Counted from the first letter of the stretch, positions 1-7,531 are shown. The stretch is DNA of 27,199 bases from JBDTRY01 sp039931435 (GCA_039931435.1 JBDTRY010000029.1:1-27199); one strand, 5' to 3'. Notes: generated by a model from the sequence alone, not told the origin. Made by a program: numbers and translations.

Positions 1-80
1 GATCGTGCCCCCCGTCCACTGGGGTCCCTCGCTCACCGCTCGGGATGACGGCGCTTATGGTTTCTTACGTCTGGTTCAGC
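1..80 (-). repeat. Dispersed intergenic repeat, subfamily 2, at the window edge
   Basis: These 80 bases match 24354-24433 in the opposite orientation with only about nine differences by eye. On the minus strand the core reads GTCATCCCGAGCGG, then GAGCGAGGGACCCC. The match runs to base 1, so the element may continue outside the window. It lies downstream of the rlmN-like gene, not inside any gene I can support. Related cores lie at 19601, 24458, 24609, 24672 and 27144. Confidence 0.85.
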
Positions 81-145
81 ACCCCGCTGTTGGTCCGCTC
101 CGGATGACCGCCGCGTTGATGATGTTGCCGGAAGGCTCATCAGAA

Positions 146-1207
146 TTACGAAGTATTCGCGGTCCGGAGCGATGCCAGCATTCCGCAGGCGGCGTGCCGC
201 GCAGCACCCCCGGAGTATCGCCGCACGATCGGCATCTCCAGGGTACGCAGCTCGTCACGGAAACGATCCAGCTCGGACGGTGTTGCGCGACGGAAGCCGT
301 CGGGACGGGCATCGTTCACGTCAATGAGATTGACCTTGATGGGAACGCCTGCGAAAAGCCGCCGCAGGGCTGCCACTTCCTCGGAGTTCGTGTTCACTCC
401 ACCGAGAACGACCCAGGCCAGCGTCACTCTTCTGCCTAGCGAGGCCTGATACGTGCGCACCGCTGCGGCCAGCTCTTCCACGGTCCACGAAGAGGCCGCC
501 GGCAACAATGTCCTGCGCACGTCGTCGATGGCGCTCGTCATGGAAACGATCAGCCGATACGGCCGCAGCTCGCGGGCCATTCGCAGAATTCCCGGAACCA
601 TTCCAACAGTGGAGATGGTGATGGCCTTTGCTGCCACGCGCCCGGCACATGGTTCGGAGAGGATGGCGGCGGCGGTCATGACTGCGTCGTAGTTGTGAAG
701 CGGCTCCCCCTGCCCCTGAAACAGGGCGCCGGTCACCAGGCCCGGCGCCTCGTTGCGCACGGCGAGAAACTGTCCGACGATCTCCCACGGCCTGAGATTT
801 CTCACCAGGCCCAGACGGCCCGTCGCACAGAATGCGCAGCGCATGGCGCAGCCTGCCTGTGACGAGAGGCACACCGTGAATCGACCGGGTCGCTCGAGGG
901 GAATGCGCACCGCCTCCACCATCGCTCCATCCCGGAGGCGGAAAAGATACTTCACGAAGTTGTCCGAGGGGTCGATGGCTCGTTCGACGATTTCCAGCGG
1001 CCTTCGGTCCACCAGCAACGCCACAGCGTCGGCCAGAACGCGCGGGACGGGGCGGGCCAGGGGAAAGCCATCCAGTCCCCGGGCCACGGCATGCCCGAGG
1101 ATGCGCCGCGATTCTCCGTCACGAACGGCCACTCCTCGTCCCCGCAGAAACGATGTGAGATCGTCGGGAAGCATCCCGTAGAGGTGCGGGCTGCCGGGCA
1201 TCGTCAT
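146..1207 (-). CDS. RlmN/Cfr-family radical SAM protein (divergent 23S rRNA adenine-C2 methyltransferase-like)
   Basis: This 353-residue protein aligns over its length with RlmN, which methylates C2 of A2503 in 23S rRNA using SAM and a 4Fe-4S cluster. The cluster cysteines are C120, C124 and C127 (CAMRCAFC). C113 and C341 match the two extra catalytic cysteines of E. coli RlmN (C118 and C355). GQGEP replaces the usual GMGEP; TISTVGMVP and VNLID follow in the right order. Differences are notable: the SLHA segment reads SMTSA, losing its histidine, and the usual PWNP after VNLI is changed. The frame is open 88 codons further upstream, but that extension is arginine-rich and unlike the family, so I use the ATG at 1207; ATG 1201 is equally possible. 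A GGGAAGG sits just upstream. The family is secure; whether it modifies A2503, another base or a tRNA is not. Confidence 0.85.
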   Translation of the reverse strand: MTMPGSPHLYGMLPDDLTSFLRGRGVAVRDGESRRILGHAVARGLDGFPLARPVPRVLADAVALLVDRRPLEIVERAIDPSDNFVKYLFRLRDGAMVEAVRIPLERPGRFTVCLSSQAGCAMRCAFCATGRLGLVRNLRPWEIVGQFLAVRNEAPGLVTGALFQGQGEPLHNYDAVMTAAAILSEPCAGRVAAKAITISTVGMVPGILRMARELRPYRLIVSMTSAIDDVRRTLLPAASSWTVEELAAAVRTYQASLGRRVTLAWVVLGGVNTNSEEVAALRRLFAGVPIKVNLIDVNDARPDGFRRATPSELDRFRDELRTLEMPIVRRYSGGAARHAACGMLASLRTANTS

Positions 1208-1644
1208 CGCCTTCCCGGGCGAGCATGCCGGCAGGCGTCGATGCAGACACTGGCTCCAGCTCGCGCCCCTCTGAGAACAAAGTGAATCGCCGGAACCCGG
1301 ATGTAACGCAGTAGATCGATCGGTTCGATCGTTCTCAGATTCATCACGGCAGCGAGTACGGCGGCACGCGCACGCGAGTTCGCCTCGAGAGCCATCCCAG
1401 TCGCCAACCGCGCAGCCAGGTCTTCGATTCCGCCTCACTGCGCACAGACCTCGACGTGGTCCACGCCACAATTTTCAGTCACCGCACGGCGGATCTTCAT
1501 GAACATCAGGATCTGCAGAGACTCGGTTGTGCCCAGGCAGATCTGAGCCGCTGCTGTTTTGTTGACAGCAAGTTCGCAGAACGGTGCCCCGGCGAGCCCT
1601 AGAATTCACCGAACCCGGCAATCTGACTCAGGAGGCTGCAGCAA
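1208..1644. other. Gap between divergent genes, holding a doubtful 67-codon frame on the minus strand
   Basis: This 437-base gap separates the rlmN-like gene from the propeller gene. The minus strand has a short open frame whose first usable start is TTG 1407 and whose stop (1204-1206) overlaps the rlmN-like ATG as ATGA, the arrangement seen in translationally coupled genes. The product would be rich in Ala and Arg, has no motif I recognise and has no convincing ribosome binding site, so I do not call it a gene. A perfect TTGACA lies at 1562-1567 on the plus strand, but no -10 box sits at a workable distance. A TAGAAT lies at 1600-1605, also without a matching -35. Nothing else is visible. 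Confidence 0.4.
1630..1635 (+). promoter_or_regulatory. Shine-Dalgarno AGGAGG that selects a TTG start
   Basis: A full AGGAGG lies nine bases before TTG 1645. The frame from this TTG begins with a textbook signal peptide, so the ribosome site and the signal peptide agree on a non-ATG start. Confidence 0.8.
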
Positions 1645-2907
1645 TTGAAACGACTCGTGGCCATCTCCATCATGTTTCTGGCGACATCAGCCGGATCGTT
1701 TGCCGACGATGTCCAGCACTCGCGTCAACTTCAACGCGAAGCATCCGCGGCGCTTCAGGCGGACGACTTCCCTCTTTTTCTTCAGAAGATTTCGGCAGCG
1801 AAGGATCTTCGCCCTACACATCCAACCCTGCTGATGCTTTATGCCGGTGCTCTGGCACTCAACGGCCGTGAGGAGGATGCGCTCTCGCAGATCGAACGTG
1901 TGGGCCGGATGGGAATGGTCTACGCGCCCGAGAAGGAGCCCATGTTCAGGTCTCTTCTGACGTCGCCGCGATTCATCGCCGCCACCGAAACATTCCGGGC
2001 CAACGCCGCGCCAGCCGGAGCTGCGAAGGTAGCGTTTACCGTGCCGCGAAAGGGTCTCATCACCGAAGGCCTGGCGCGCGATCCAGTGAGCGGCACTTTC
2101 TACGTCGGAAGCGTTCGACAGCATGCCGTGTTCGCCGTCAAACCGCATCGATCGATGACGAAGTTCGTCGAGCTTCCCCTGGGCGCATTCGGAATGGCCG
2201 TGGATGCCAGGCATGGCGTCCTCTGGGTGGCATCATCGTCGCTGCCGCAGGTTGCCGGGTTCAATGCCGCCAGCAGCGATCGGGCCGCCGTCGTCAAAGT
2301 GAACCTCCGGACCGGCAGGATTCTGGAGACCTTCGACGCGCCCGAAGGTAAGCATCTGTTCGGTGACCTCACCGTGGCCTCCGACGGCGACGTCTATGTC
2401 ACCGACAGCACGACGCCGGCAATTTACCGCCTGCATTCAGGAAAGCTGGAGGAGTGGTTCCGCGGTGAACCCTTCATCGCTCTGCAGGGTCTGGCATTCT
2501 CTGAGGGTGATCGGATTCTTTATGTCTCGGACTACTCGAAAGGGCTGTACGCCATCGATGTCAGGACTCGTGATGCTGCAGCTCTCACTGTCCCGTCAGA
2601 CGCCACTCTCCTCGGTGTCGACGGAATCTATCGCTCAGGAACACGAACGCTGATCGGCGTTCAGAATGGCACCGATCCGAATCGCATCGTACGCATCGAG
2701 CTCGGCGCGGACGGTCTCTCCGTGAAGAAGGTGACATCGCTCGCTGCCAATCGTGCCCCGATGGAGGATCCGACATTGGGGGTGATGGCCGGCACCGACT
2801 TCTATTTCAACGGCGCAGGCCAGTGGGAGCTGTTCGACGACACCGGCAAAGTGAAGGATGAGACCTCCCTTCATGAAGGAGTGGTTCTGCGCGTTCCAGT
2901 TCGTTGA
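1645..2907 (+). CDS. Secreted protein with helical N-terminal part and SMP-30/NHL-like beta-propeller
   Basis: The 420-residue product starts with KR followed by a hydrophobic stretch and a likely signal-peptidase site after SFA (about residue 20), so it should be exported. Residues 25-100 are helical and look like one or two TPR-like hairpins (LQADDFPLFLQKI, LMLYAGALALNGREEDAL). From about residue 130 the sequence has repeated blades typical of SMP-30/gluconolactonase or NHL propellers: EGLARDPVSGTFYVGSV, FGDLTVASDGDVYVTD, LQGLAFSEGDRILYVSDY. Such proteins often bind a divalent metal and act as lactonases or binding scaffolds; I cannot assign a substrate. Translation starts at TTG 1645. It converges with the receiver-like gene on the other strand. 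Confidence 0.82.
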   Translation: MKRLVAISIMFLATSAGSFADDVQHSRQLQREASAALQADDFPLFLQKISAAKDLRPTHPTLLMLYAGALALNGREEDALSQIERVGRMGMVYAPEKEPMFRSLLTSPRFIAATETFRANAAPAGAAKVAFTVPRKGLITEGLARDPVSGTFYVGSVRQHAVFAVKPHRSMTKFVELPLGAFGMAVDARHGVLWVASSSLPQVAGFNAASSDRAAVVKVNLRTGRILETFDAPEGKHLFGDLTVASDGDVYVTDSTTPAIYRLHSGKLEEWFRGEPFIALQGLAFSEGDRILYVSDYSKGLYAIDVRTRDAAALTVPSDATLLGVDGIYRSGTRTLIGVQNGTDPNRIVRIELGADGLSVKKVTSLAANRAPMEDPTLGVMAGTDFYFNGAGQWELFDDTGKVKDETSLHEGVVLRVPVR

Positions 2908-2958
2908 GGTGATCAGCCCGTCGGACGATTTCCTACACGAATTTCTGAAAGGCAGTCG

Positions 2959-2975
2959 CCGGGATGGAATCCCGG
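2959..2975. terminator. Hairpin between convergent genes, possible terminator
   Basis: CCGGGAT and ATCCCGG form a 7-bp stem around a 3-base loop in the 71-base gap between the convergent propeller and receiver-like genes. Neither strand has a good T-tract after it, so an intrinsic terminator is only a suggestion from position. Confidence 0.35.
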
Positions 2976-2978
2976 TAG

Positions 2979-3371
2979 TCAGAGCAGCTTGCGCAGGAGT
3001 TCGATGAGCTCGTCAGTCGAGAATGGCATGCGAAGCACACCAACGATTTCGCTTTCGTAGGAGGACAGATCCGTTTCCGGCATCGTCGTGACGACGATCG
3101 TCTTTTCCAACAGCTCAGGCCGCTCGGCACTCATCTTCTGGAGCAAGGCCGTGCCGAAGCTGAACCCACCCTCCAGCCCGGACTCACGGTGATTGACCTC
3201 GACGACGATTGCCGCGACTTTCTCCGCCTCGAGCCGCTTCCAGGCCTCTGTTCCGTCCGGGACGTAGTCCGCCTGCGCCCCGGTGAGGCGCACGCACGCA
3301 CCGATCAGTCCGCCGACGCTGACGTCAGAATGCATGACGAGGACGGTCGCTCGATGGGAAGATCGAGTCAT
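2979..3371 (-). CDS. Degenerate receiver (pseudo-receiver) domain protein
   Basis: This 130-residue protein has the length and secondary-structure pattern of a stand-alone CheY-like receiver. VLVMHSD matches strand 1 and one acidic-pocket residue, AIVVEV matches strand 3, TIVVTTMP strand 4 and GVLRMPFS strand 5. The key residues are altered: the phospho-accepting Asp at the end of strand 3 is Glu in VVEV, the usual paired acid in strand 1 is only one Asp, and the conserved Lys before Pro is Met in RMPF. It therefore probably cannot be phosphorylated in the normal way. A Glu at the acceptor site can mimic the phosphorylated state in some receivers, so it may be constitutively active or just a protein-binding module. 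It stands alone, with no kinase or output domain beside it. Confidence 0.7.
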   Translation of the reverse strand: MTRSSHRATVLVMHSDVSVGGLIGACVRLTGAQADYVPDGTEAWKRLEAEKVAAIVVEVNHRESGLEGGFSFGTALLQKMSAERPELLEKTIVVTTMPETDLSSYESEIVGVLRMPFSTDELIELLRKLL

Positions 3372-3406
3372 GGATATGCTTGGGATTATGTCACTAATGG
3401 TGGGAG

Positions 3407-3434
3407 AATTTACCTTTTTTGAACGTTATTTGAA
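3407..3434 (-). promoter_or_regulatory. Weak candidate promoter for the pseudo-receiver gene
   Basis: On the minus strand TTCAAA (3434-3429) and TAAATT (3412-3407) are 16 bases apart, in a stretch that is clearly more AT-rich than its surroundings. Each box matches 4 of 6 consensus bases. On the plus strand the same stretch holds two TTGAAC copies (3419 and 3430), one possibly serving the divergent gene at 3560. Confidence 0.3.
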
Positions 3435-3559
3435 CTCACCCAGGCCCAGTTAAAGATAAGTCCGCTTTCGCCTTCCCAGGATGACTGAAGCCAAGGGTCT
3501 ATCGTAACCTTGCCCGTTCCACAGCGGCCCTGAAGCAGCGCTTTCAATCTGGAGACGAC

Positions 3560-4537
3560 ATGACGAGTGGACCGATCACGGAATTCATCAGGCATCATTA
3601 CCGCCATTTCAATGCTGCGGCTCTCCGGGCCGCGTCCGAGGACTACAACGCCCATCTGGCCGGAGGGGGCAAGATGCTCGTTACGCTGGCGGGAGCAATG
3701 AGCACGGCCGAGATCGGGCTTTCTCTGGCCGAGATGATCCGGCAGGACAAGGTGCACGCCATCTCCTGCACCGGAGCGAATCTGGAAGAGGACATCTTCA
3801 ATCTCGTGGCTCACGATCATTACGAACTCGTGCCGAACTACCGCCACCTTTCGACGGAAGACGAGCAGGCACTCCTCGCCCGGCACATGAACCGCGTCAC
3901 CGACACATGCATCCCGGAGATGGAAGCCATGCGCCGGATCGAGACCGCGGTACTGGAGGAGTGGATCGAGGCAGACAGGAAGTCCACGCCGCTGTTCCCG
4001 CACGAGTTCATGTATCAGATTCTTCGCAGCGGGAAACTGGAAAACTCCTATCAGATCGATCCGAAGAACAGCTGGATGGTGGCAGCCATGGAAAAGAATC
4101 TGCCGATGTTCGTGCCGGGCTGGGAGGATTCGACGCTGGGCAACATGTACGCCGGACACTGCATTACGCAGGATGTGAAGAACGTGCACACGGTGCGCAC
4201 GGGAATCGAATACATGGCCGCGCTGGCACGCTGGTACACCGAGACGACTGCCGACTCCACCATCGGTTTCTTCCAGGTCGGCGGTGGAATCGCCGGCGAT
4301 TTTCCAATCTGCGTCGTGCCCATGCTTCATCAGGATCTGCAACGGCAGAACATCCCTCTCTGGGGTTACTTCTGTCAGATCAGTGACTCCACGACGAGCT
4401 ACGGTTCGTATTCGGGAGCGGTGCCGAACGAAAAAATCACGTGGGGAAAACTGGGAGGCGATACTCCGAAGCACATCATCGAATCGGACGCCGCAATCGT
4501 GGTTCCCTTGATGTTCGCCTACATTCTTGGCTGGTGA
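3560..4537 (+). CDS. Deoxyhypusine-synthase-like protein (probable polyamine enzyme)
   Basis: The 325-residue product matches deoxyhypusine synthase throughout. GAMSTAEIG and the SCTGANLEEDIF block correspond to the NAD-binding core. SYSGAVPNEKITWGK holds the conserved Lys (K297 here) that forms the enzyme-imine intermediate in the eukaryotic enzyme. Bacteria have no eIF5A, the substrate of that enzyme, and characterised bacterial homologues use free polyamines, for instance as homospermidine synthases (spermidine or putrescine as donors and acceptors). I infer a similar cytosolic role; substrates cannot be read from sequence. GGAGA lies just before ATG 3560. It has no polyamine-gene neighbour and is followed 78 bases later by a membrane protein on the same strand. 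Confidence 0.88.
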   Translation: MTSGPITEFIRHHYRHFNAAALRAASEDYNAHLAGGGKMLVTLAGAMSTAEIGLSLAEMIRQDKVHAISCTGANLEEDIFNLVAHDHYELVPNYRHLSTEDEQALLARHMNRVTDTCIPEMEAMRRIETAVLEEWIEADRKSTPLFPHEFMYQILRSGKLENSYQIDPKNSWMVAAMEKNLPMFVPGWEDSTLGNMYAGHCITQDVKNVHTVRTGIEYMAALARWYTETTADSTIGFFQVGGGIAGDFPICVVPMLHQDLQRQNIPLWGYFCQISDSTTSYGSYSGAVPNEKITWGKLGGDTPKHIIESDAAIVVPLMFAYILGW

Positions 4538-4615
4538 GCACGGGCCGCGGTTCATTCATGCATCGTTGATCTGCCTGGCCGCGGCGTTTCGATTGCACAA
4601 CCAGGTGACGGTGAA

Positions 4616-5692
4616 GTGACCGAAACTTCTCCGTCTTCATTCTCGAGACGCTACGGCGTCTTCATGTTCAGTGCCTCGGCGTTGATGATCATCGCCACCT
4701 GCGCCACGATCGTGCGCAGCTCGATTTTCGCGCGCAACCAGGCGGTCATCGCCTCCGGCGCCATCTTCGACCTCTGCGTGACGACCCCGGGGCTCTACTA
4801 TCTTTTCATCGTCCGTGGCGGGCGAGCTCGTCTCCGCAGCATCTTCCCGGTCGTGCTCGGTTGCCTCGTCGCAGCAAGACTGATTCTTCCCCAGAGCAGT
4901 CACGCCATTCTCTCGGACCTGCGTCTTCTCCTTCTTCCGGTCGAGGTTGTTCTCGTAACCGCGGTCGTCGTCCGGGCGCGGAGAGCGATTCGTACCAGCC
5001 ACCAGCAGAGCGAAGGTCGCGACCCCCCTCGGGCCATTCGGAGTGCGGTCGCAGAGTTGACGGGAGATTTCCGGCGCGCCGGCGACATTCTCGCTTCGGA
5101 GATCACCATCGTTTATTACGCGCTACTGGGCTGGCGGGAAAAGCCGCCCGTAGATCGTCCGGATCAATTCACTTCCTACAAGCTCTCCGGATGGGGCACG
5201 ATATTCGCCGCTCTGGCGCTGATGATCGGAAGCGAGACCATAGGCGTTCATCTGCTCGTACAGTTGTGGAGCCCGACGGCAGCCTGGGTGATTACGGCGC
5301 TCGATCTATATACCATTCTCTGGCTCCTCGGCGATTACCAGGGTCTGCGACTGCTGCCCACTGAAGCGGGAGAGACCGTGATCCGTATCCGGCTGGGTTT
5401 GCGATGGAGCGTGGACGTTCCGTACGAGGCCATCAAGGCAATAGGAACGGAGGGACCCGCGGCAGATTCCAGGGCTCCCGGCTATCTGAAGCTGGCCATT
5501 CTCGACGCGCCACAGTTCGTGATTCACCTCGTCGAGCCTCTTACGGCGAAAGGAATCTTCGGACTGCAGCGATCAGTCCGAGACATTGGCATACTGGTCG
5601 ACGATCCTTCCGGGTTCCGGCAAACCCTCGAGAAGCGAGGCGTCGTTTTCGGTCATATTTCCCGTGCAGCACGTGCTCAGCAGGCTGACTGA
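4616..5692 (+). CDS. Six-span membrane protein with C-terminal cytosolic domain, function unknown
   Basis: The 358-residue product has hydrophobic segments at about 13-33, 43-66, 74-91, 101-119, 193-217 and 222-243. Between spans 4 and 5 is a polar stretch with SEITIVYYALLGW, and after span 6 comes a soluble tail of about 115 residues with alternating hydrophobic strands (TVIRIRLGLRWSVDVPYEAI, YLKLAILDAPQFVIHL), which resembles a small beta-rich, possibly PH-like, domain. The start is GTG 4616; an earlier GTG at 4605 is in another frame and stops at once. It could share a transcript with the upstream deoxyhypusine-synthase-like gene (78-base gap, no terminator). I do not recognise a named family. 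Confidence 0.75.
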   Translation: MTETSPSSFSRRYGVFMFSASALMIIATCATIVRSSIFARNQAVIASGAIFDLCVTTPGLYYLFIVRGGRARLRSIFPVVLGCLVAARLILPQSSHAILSDLRLLLLPVEVVLVTAVVVRARRAIRTSHQQSEGRDPPRAIRSAVAELTGDFRRAGDILASEITIVYYALLGWREKPPVDRPDQFTSYKLSGWGTIFAALALMIGSETIGVHLLVQLWSPTAAWVITALDLYTILWLLGDYQGLRLLPTEAGETVIRIRLGLRWSVDVPYEAIKAIGTEGPAADSRAPGYLKLAILDAPQFVIHLVEPLTAKGIFGLQRSVRDIGILVDDPSGFRQTLEKRGVVFGHISRAARAQQAD

Positions 5693-5776
5693 ATATGCTG
5701 CGCAGGAAAGACTTGCCCGATTCTTGCAGGGCGCAAATACTCGGAGCCAGACCGAATGCTGAAGAGCGACAAGATC

Positions 5777-5803
5777 GTAGGGCCGCATGCCATGCGGCCG
5801 GCA
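5777..5803 (+). repeat. Palindromic repeat, copy A of an inverted pair
   Basis: GTAG is followed by the 19-base palindrome GGCCGCATGCCATGCGGCC (9-base arms, one central base) and then GGCA. It lies in the 257-base gap 5693-5949. Copy B at 5861-5887 is the same element in reverse. Confidence 0.85.
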
Positions 5804-5860
5804 TTCTTCAAGAACGGTGCACTCAGTCAACGAATCGACAGCAGGGAAGCTCGGAAATGG

Positions 5861-5887
5861 TACCGGCCGCACGCCGTGCGGCCCTAC
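5861..5887 (-). repeat. Palindromic repeat, copy B of an inverted pair
   Basis: On the minus strand this reads GTAG, then GGCCGCACGGCGTGCGGCC, then GGTA, matching copy A including both flanks. The eighth pair of the stem is C:G here and T:A in copy A, so both arms changed together. The pair, 57 bases apart, resembles the paired layout of REP/BIME elements, but no REP-associated transposase is in view. Apart from these two copies I see nothing in 5693-5949. Confidence 0.85.
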
Positions 5888-5949
5888 AAGCATCTGCAGG
5901 GAATGCTGGACGCTGAAATGGAAGGACTCCAGGGAGCAGCGGCATAACC

Positions 5950-6471
5950 GTGGAAAAGAAAATTCTCGTAGTTGATGACGACCCGGCCATTCGAACGCTC
6001 CTCTGCACGGTGCTGAGGCGGCAGGGGCTGCAGGTGGAATCTGCCGTCGATGGCCTCGATGCACTGAAGAAGGTTAGGACGCTCGAGGGTATCGCACTGA
6101 TTCTGCTGGACGTGATGATGCCCAACCTCGATGGTCCGGGATTCGTGACCGCATTGAGGGAGAGCAACCTGGGCCGGCTGCCCATGATCGTGGTCATTAC
6201 TGCCGGCCACGAGATCGGGCTCGAAAGACTTGACCGGCAACTGGTCGCCGGTATCCTGAGAAAGCCTTTCGATATTTTCGAAGTGGCCTCGATGGTCAAT
6301 GAGGCACTTTCCGCGATTCCCGACGATACGCAGGCTGTGCACGAAAACGCCGCTCCAAACGCCGTGCTGCTCACAACCGGTCTACGTCTCTCCATCAGTG
6401 CCTCCGAGGAGGAGAGCAACGACCTCGAACAGCCGCAGTCCGATTCGCGGAAACGACACCTCGTCGAATAA
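5950..6471 (+). CDS. Single-domain response regulator (CheY-like) with C-terminal tail
   Basis: Residues 4-118 form a complete receiver: VVDDDPAIR supplies the acidic pocket, D54 in LLDVMMPNLDG is the phospho-acceptor, T84 in VVITAG and K105 in LRKPFD complete the site. Residues 119-173 are a polar, low-complexity tail (SASEEESNDLEQPQSDSRKR) with no DNA-binding or enzymatic domain. It is therefore a stand-alone receiver that must act through protein contacts, for example in chemotaxis, pilus motility or a phosphorelay. No histidine kinase is adjacent. The start is GTG 5950, with a GGGAG about 13 bases upstream, which is rather far. Confidence 0.9.
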   Translation: MEKKILVVDDDPAIRTLLCTVLRRQGLQVESAVDGLDALKKVRTLEGIALILLDVMMPNLDGPGFVTALRESNLGRLPMIVVITAGHEIGLERLDRQLVAGILRKPFDIFEVASMVNEALSAIPDDTQAVHENAAPNAVLLTTGLRLSISASEEESNDLEQPQSDSRKRHLVE

Positions 6472-6509
6472 CAATCGGGCACTCATCGAAGCACCGCCCG
6501 ACCAGAAAA

Positions 6510-6535
6510 AAAGGCAGACCTTGCGATCTGCCTTT
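6510..6535 (-). terminator. Intrinsic terminator of the cold-shock gene
   Basis: AAAGGCAGA and TCTGCCTTT form a perfect 9-bp stem with an 8-base loop. On the minus strand the second arm runs into a T-tract (complement of the A-run 6505-6512), giving a classical Rho-independent terminator 22 bases after the stop codon. For the converging response-regulator gene on the plus strand the stem is followed by only three Ts, so it is weak in that direction. Confidence 0.9.
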
Positions 6536-6556
6536 GCGGAACTTCGATGTTTTAGC

Positions 6557-6760
6557 TCAGACCACGGTCACATTCGACGCCTGCAGACCCTTCGGGCCGT
6601 TCACGACTTCGTACTCGACTTCAGCACCTTCAGCAAGGGAACGGAATCCCTGACTCTGAATTGCGCTGTAGTGGACGAAGACGTCCTCGCCATTGGGGCC
6701 GGTAATGAAGCCAAATCCCTTCGCGTCGTTGAACCACTTCACTTTTCCAACTTCTCTCAT
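6557..6760 (-). CDS. Cold-shock domain protein (CspA family)
   Basis: The 67-residue product is a single cold-shock domain of normal length. VKWFNDAKGFGFI contains RNP-1 (KGFGFI) and DVFVHYSAI contains RNP-2 (VFVHY), the aromatic nucleic-acid-binding surface. Such proteins are OB-fold RNA chaperones in the cytoplasm that melt mRNA structure during cold or general growth adaptation. AAAGGAG (6774-6768) lies seven bases before the ATG. Its own terminator (6510-6535) and a leader before the next divergent-free gene suggest a monocistronic unit, as is usual for these genes. Nothing unusual in sequence. Confidence 0.96.
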   Translation of the reverse strand: MREVGKVKWFNDAKGFGFITGPNGEDVFVHYSAIQSQGFRSLAEGAEVEYEVVNGPKGLQASNVTVV

Positions 6761-6873
6761 TTCGAATCTCCTTTACATTTCCCGCTGCGCATCGAGATCT
6801 GTCCGCGATGACTTCTGGACTTACGATCGTGGACAGCGCTGCAGATGACGCCGGAAACGTTGCCCACAAAGTC

Positions 6874-7350
6874 TTAATTCCATTCTCGAACCGTCGCTCC
6901 CTCTCGGTCCGCGGCTCTATTTTCCCGGTTCCGATTTTCGTCGATTTCGTAACGCAATCCGATGGCCAGGGCCAGGGTCAGGACTGGTGGCAGAAGCCAC
7001 CAGACAATTGCCAGAGAGCTGGGCAGCGTTTCTCGAATCCGGAAAAAAGTCATGCCCGTGAACAGTGCAGTGAGCGCGGCGGCCACGATCACTCCGCTGA
7101 CACTGACCTGCAGCCAGAGGCGAGGGCCCCGCGGCAGTGACCCGGCGGCCCGGCCAAGCCAGACCGCACGCAGGTAACCGACGAATGCGGCCAGAGTAAC
7201 GAAGAACGGTGCCACAAAAGCCAGAGCGGTAGCATCGTTCGCTCCGCCACCGCGGAGAGTCTCCAGCGCCATTGGGAACGGCCAACGCAACGAGAGTATT
7301 AACGAGGTAGCGTAGAGAACTGCGCGTATCCATTTCCAGCTCGGGATCAT
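6874..7350 (-). CDS. Small four-span membrane protein, unknown function
   Basis: From ATG 7350 the product is 158 residues with hydrophobic segments at about 8-28, 40-63, 79-100 and 111-132, and a short charged tail rich in Arg, Glu and Asn (ENRNRENRAADREG). The frame is open for another 63 codons upstream, but that part is polar and arginine-rich and would overlap the start of the PilZ gene on the other strand, so I prefer the shorter form; GTG 7374 is also possible. No strong ribosome binding site is visible for either. I do not recognise a family. Confidence 0.6.
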   Translation of the reverse strand: MIPSWKWIRAVLYATSLILSLRWPFPMALETLRGGGANDATALAFVAPFFVTLAAFVGYLRAVWLGRAAGSLPRGPRLWLQVSVSGVIVAAALTALFTGMTFFRIRETLPSSLAIVWWLLPPVLTLALAIGLRYEIDENRNRENRAADREGATVREWN

Positions 7351-7531
7351 CGATCTGAATACGGATTCTCTCACCGTTGGCCGCTGACGGGCGTGCTTCC
7401 CTGGATCAGCCGCGGTTCGTAGCGGTGCTGAAACGGTCCTGGTCTCCTGGCCACCCCAAGCCGGTTCGCCGGGTCGAAGCTCCCGGCAGGAGGTTGAATC
7501 GCTTCGCCAAAATGCATACCCTCTGGAGAGC

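Noticed and set aside
1204..1431. Short minus-strand frame overlapping the rlmN-like start as ATGA
   Set aside because: TTG start, no Shine-Dalgarno, no recognisable motif and biased composition typical of chance frames in GC-rich DNA; kept only as a note on the gap.
1208..1471. N-terminal extension of 88 residues on the RlmN-like protein
   Set aside because: The extension is Arg/Cys/Ser-rich, has no family counterpart and no ribosome site, while ATG 1207 fits the family length.
1562..1605. TTGACA and TAGAAT as a promoter for the propeller gene
   Set aside because: The two boxes are 32 bases apart, far outside the workable 15-19.
3410..4555. Open frame of 381 codons antisense to the deoxyhypusine-synthase-like gene
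   Set aside because: It is explained by the codon structure of the real gene; no motif is seen in its translation.
6557..6869. Alternative longer minus-strand frame (6630-6869) overlapping the cold-shock gene
   Set aside because: It reads the cold-shock gene in another frame; the cold-shock protein has perfect RNP motifs, ribosome site and terminator.
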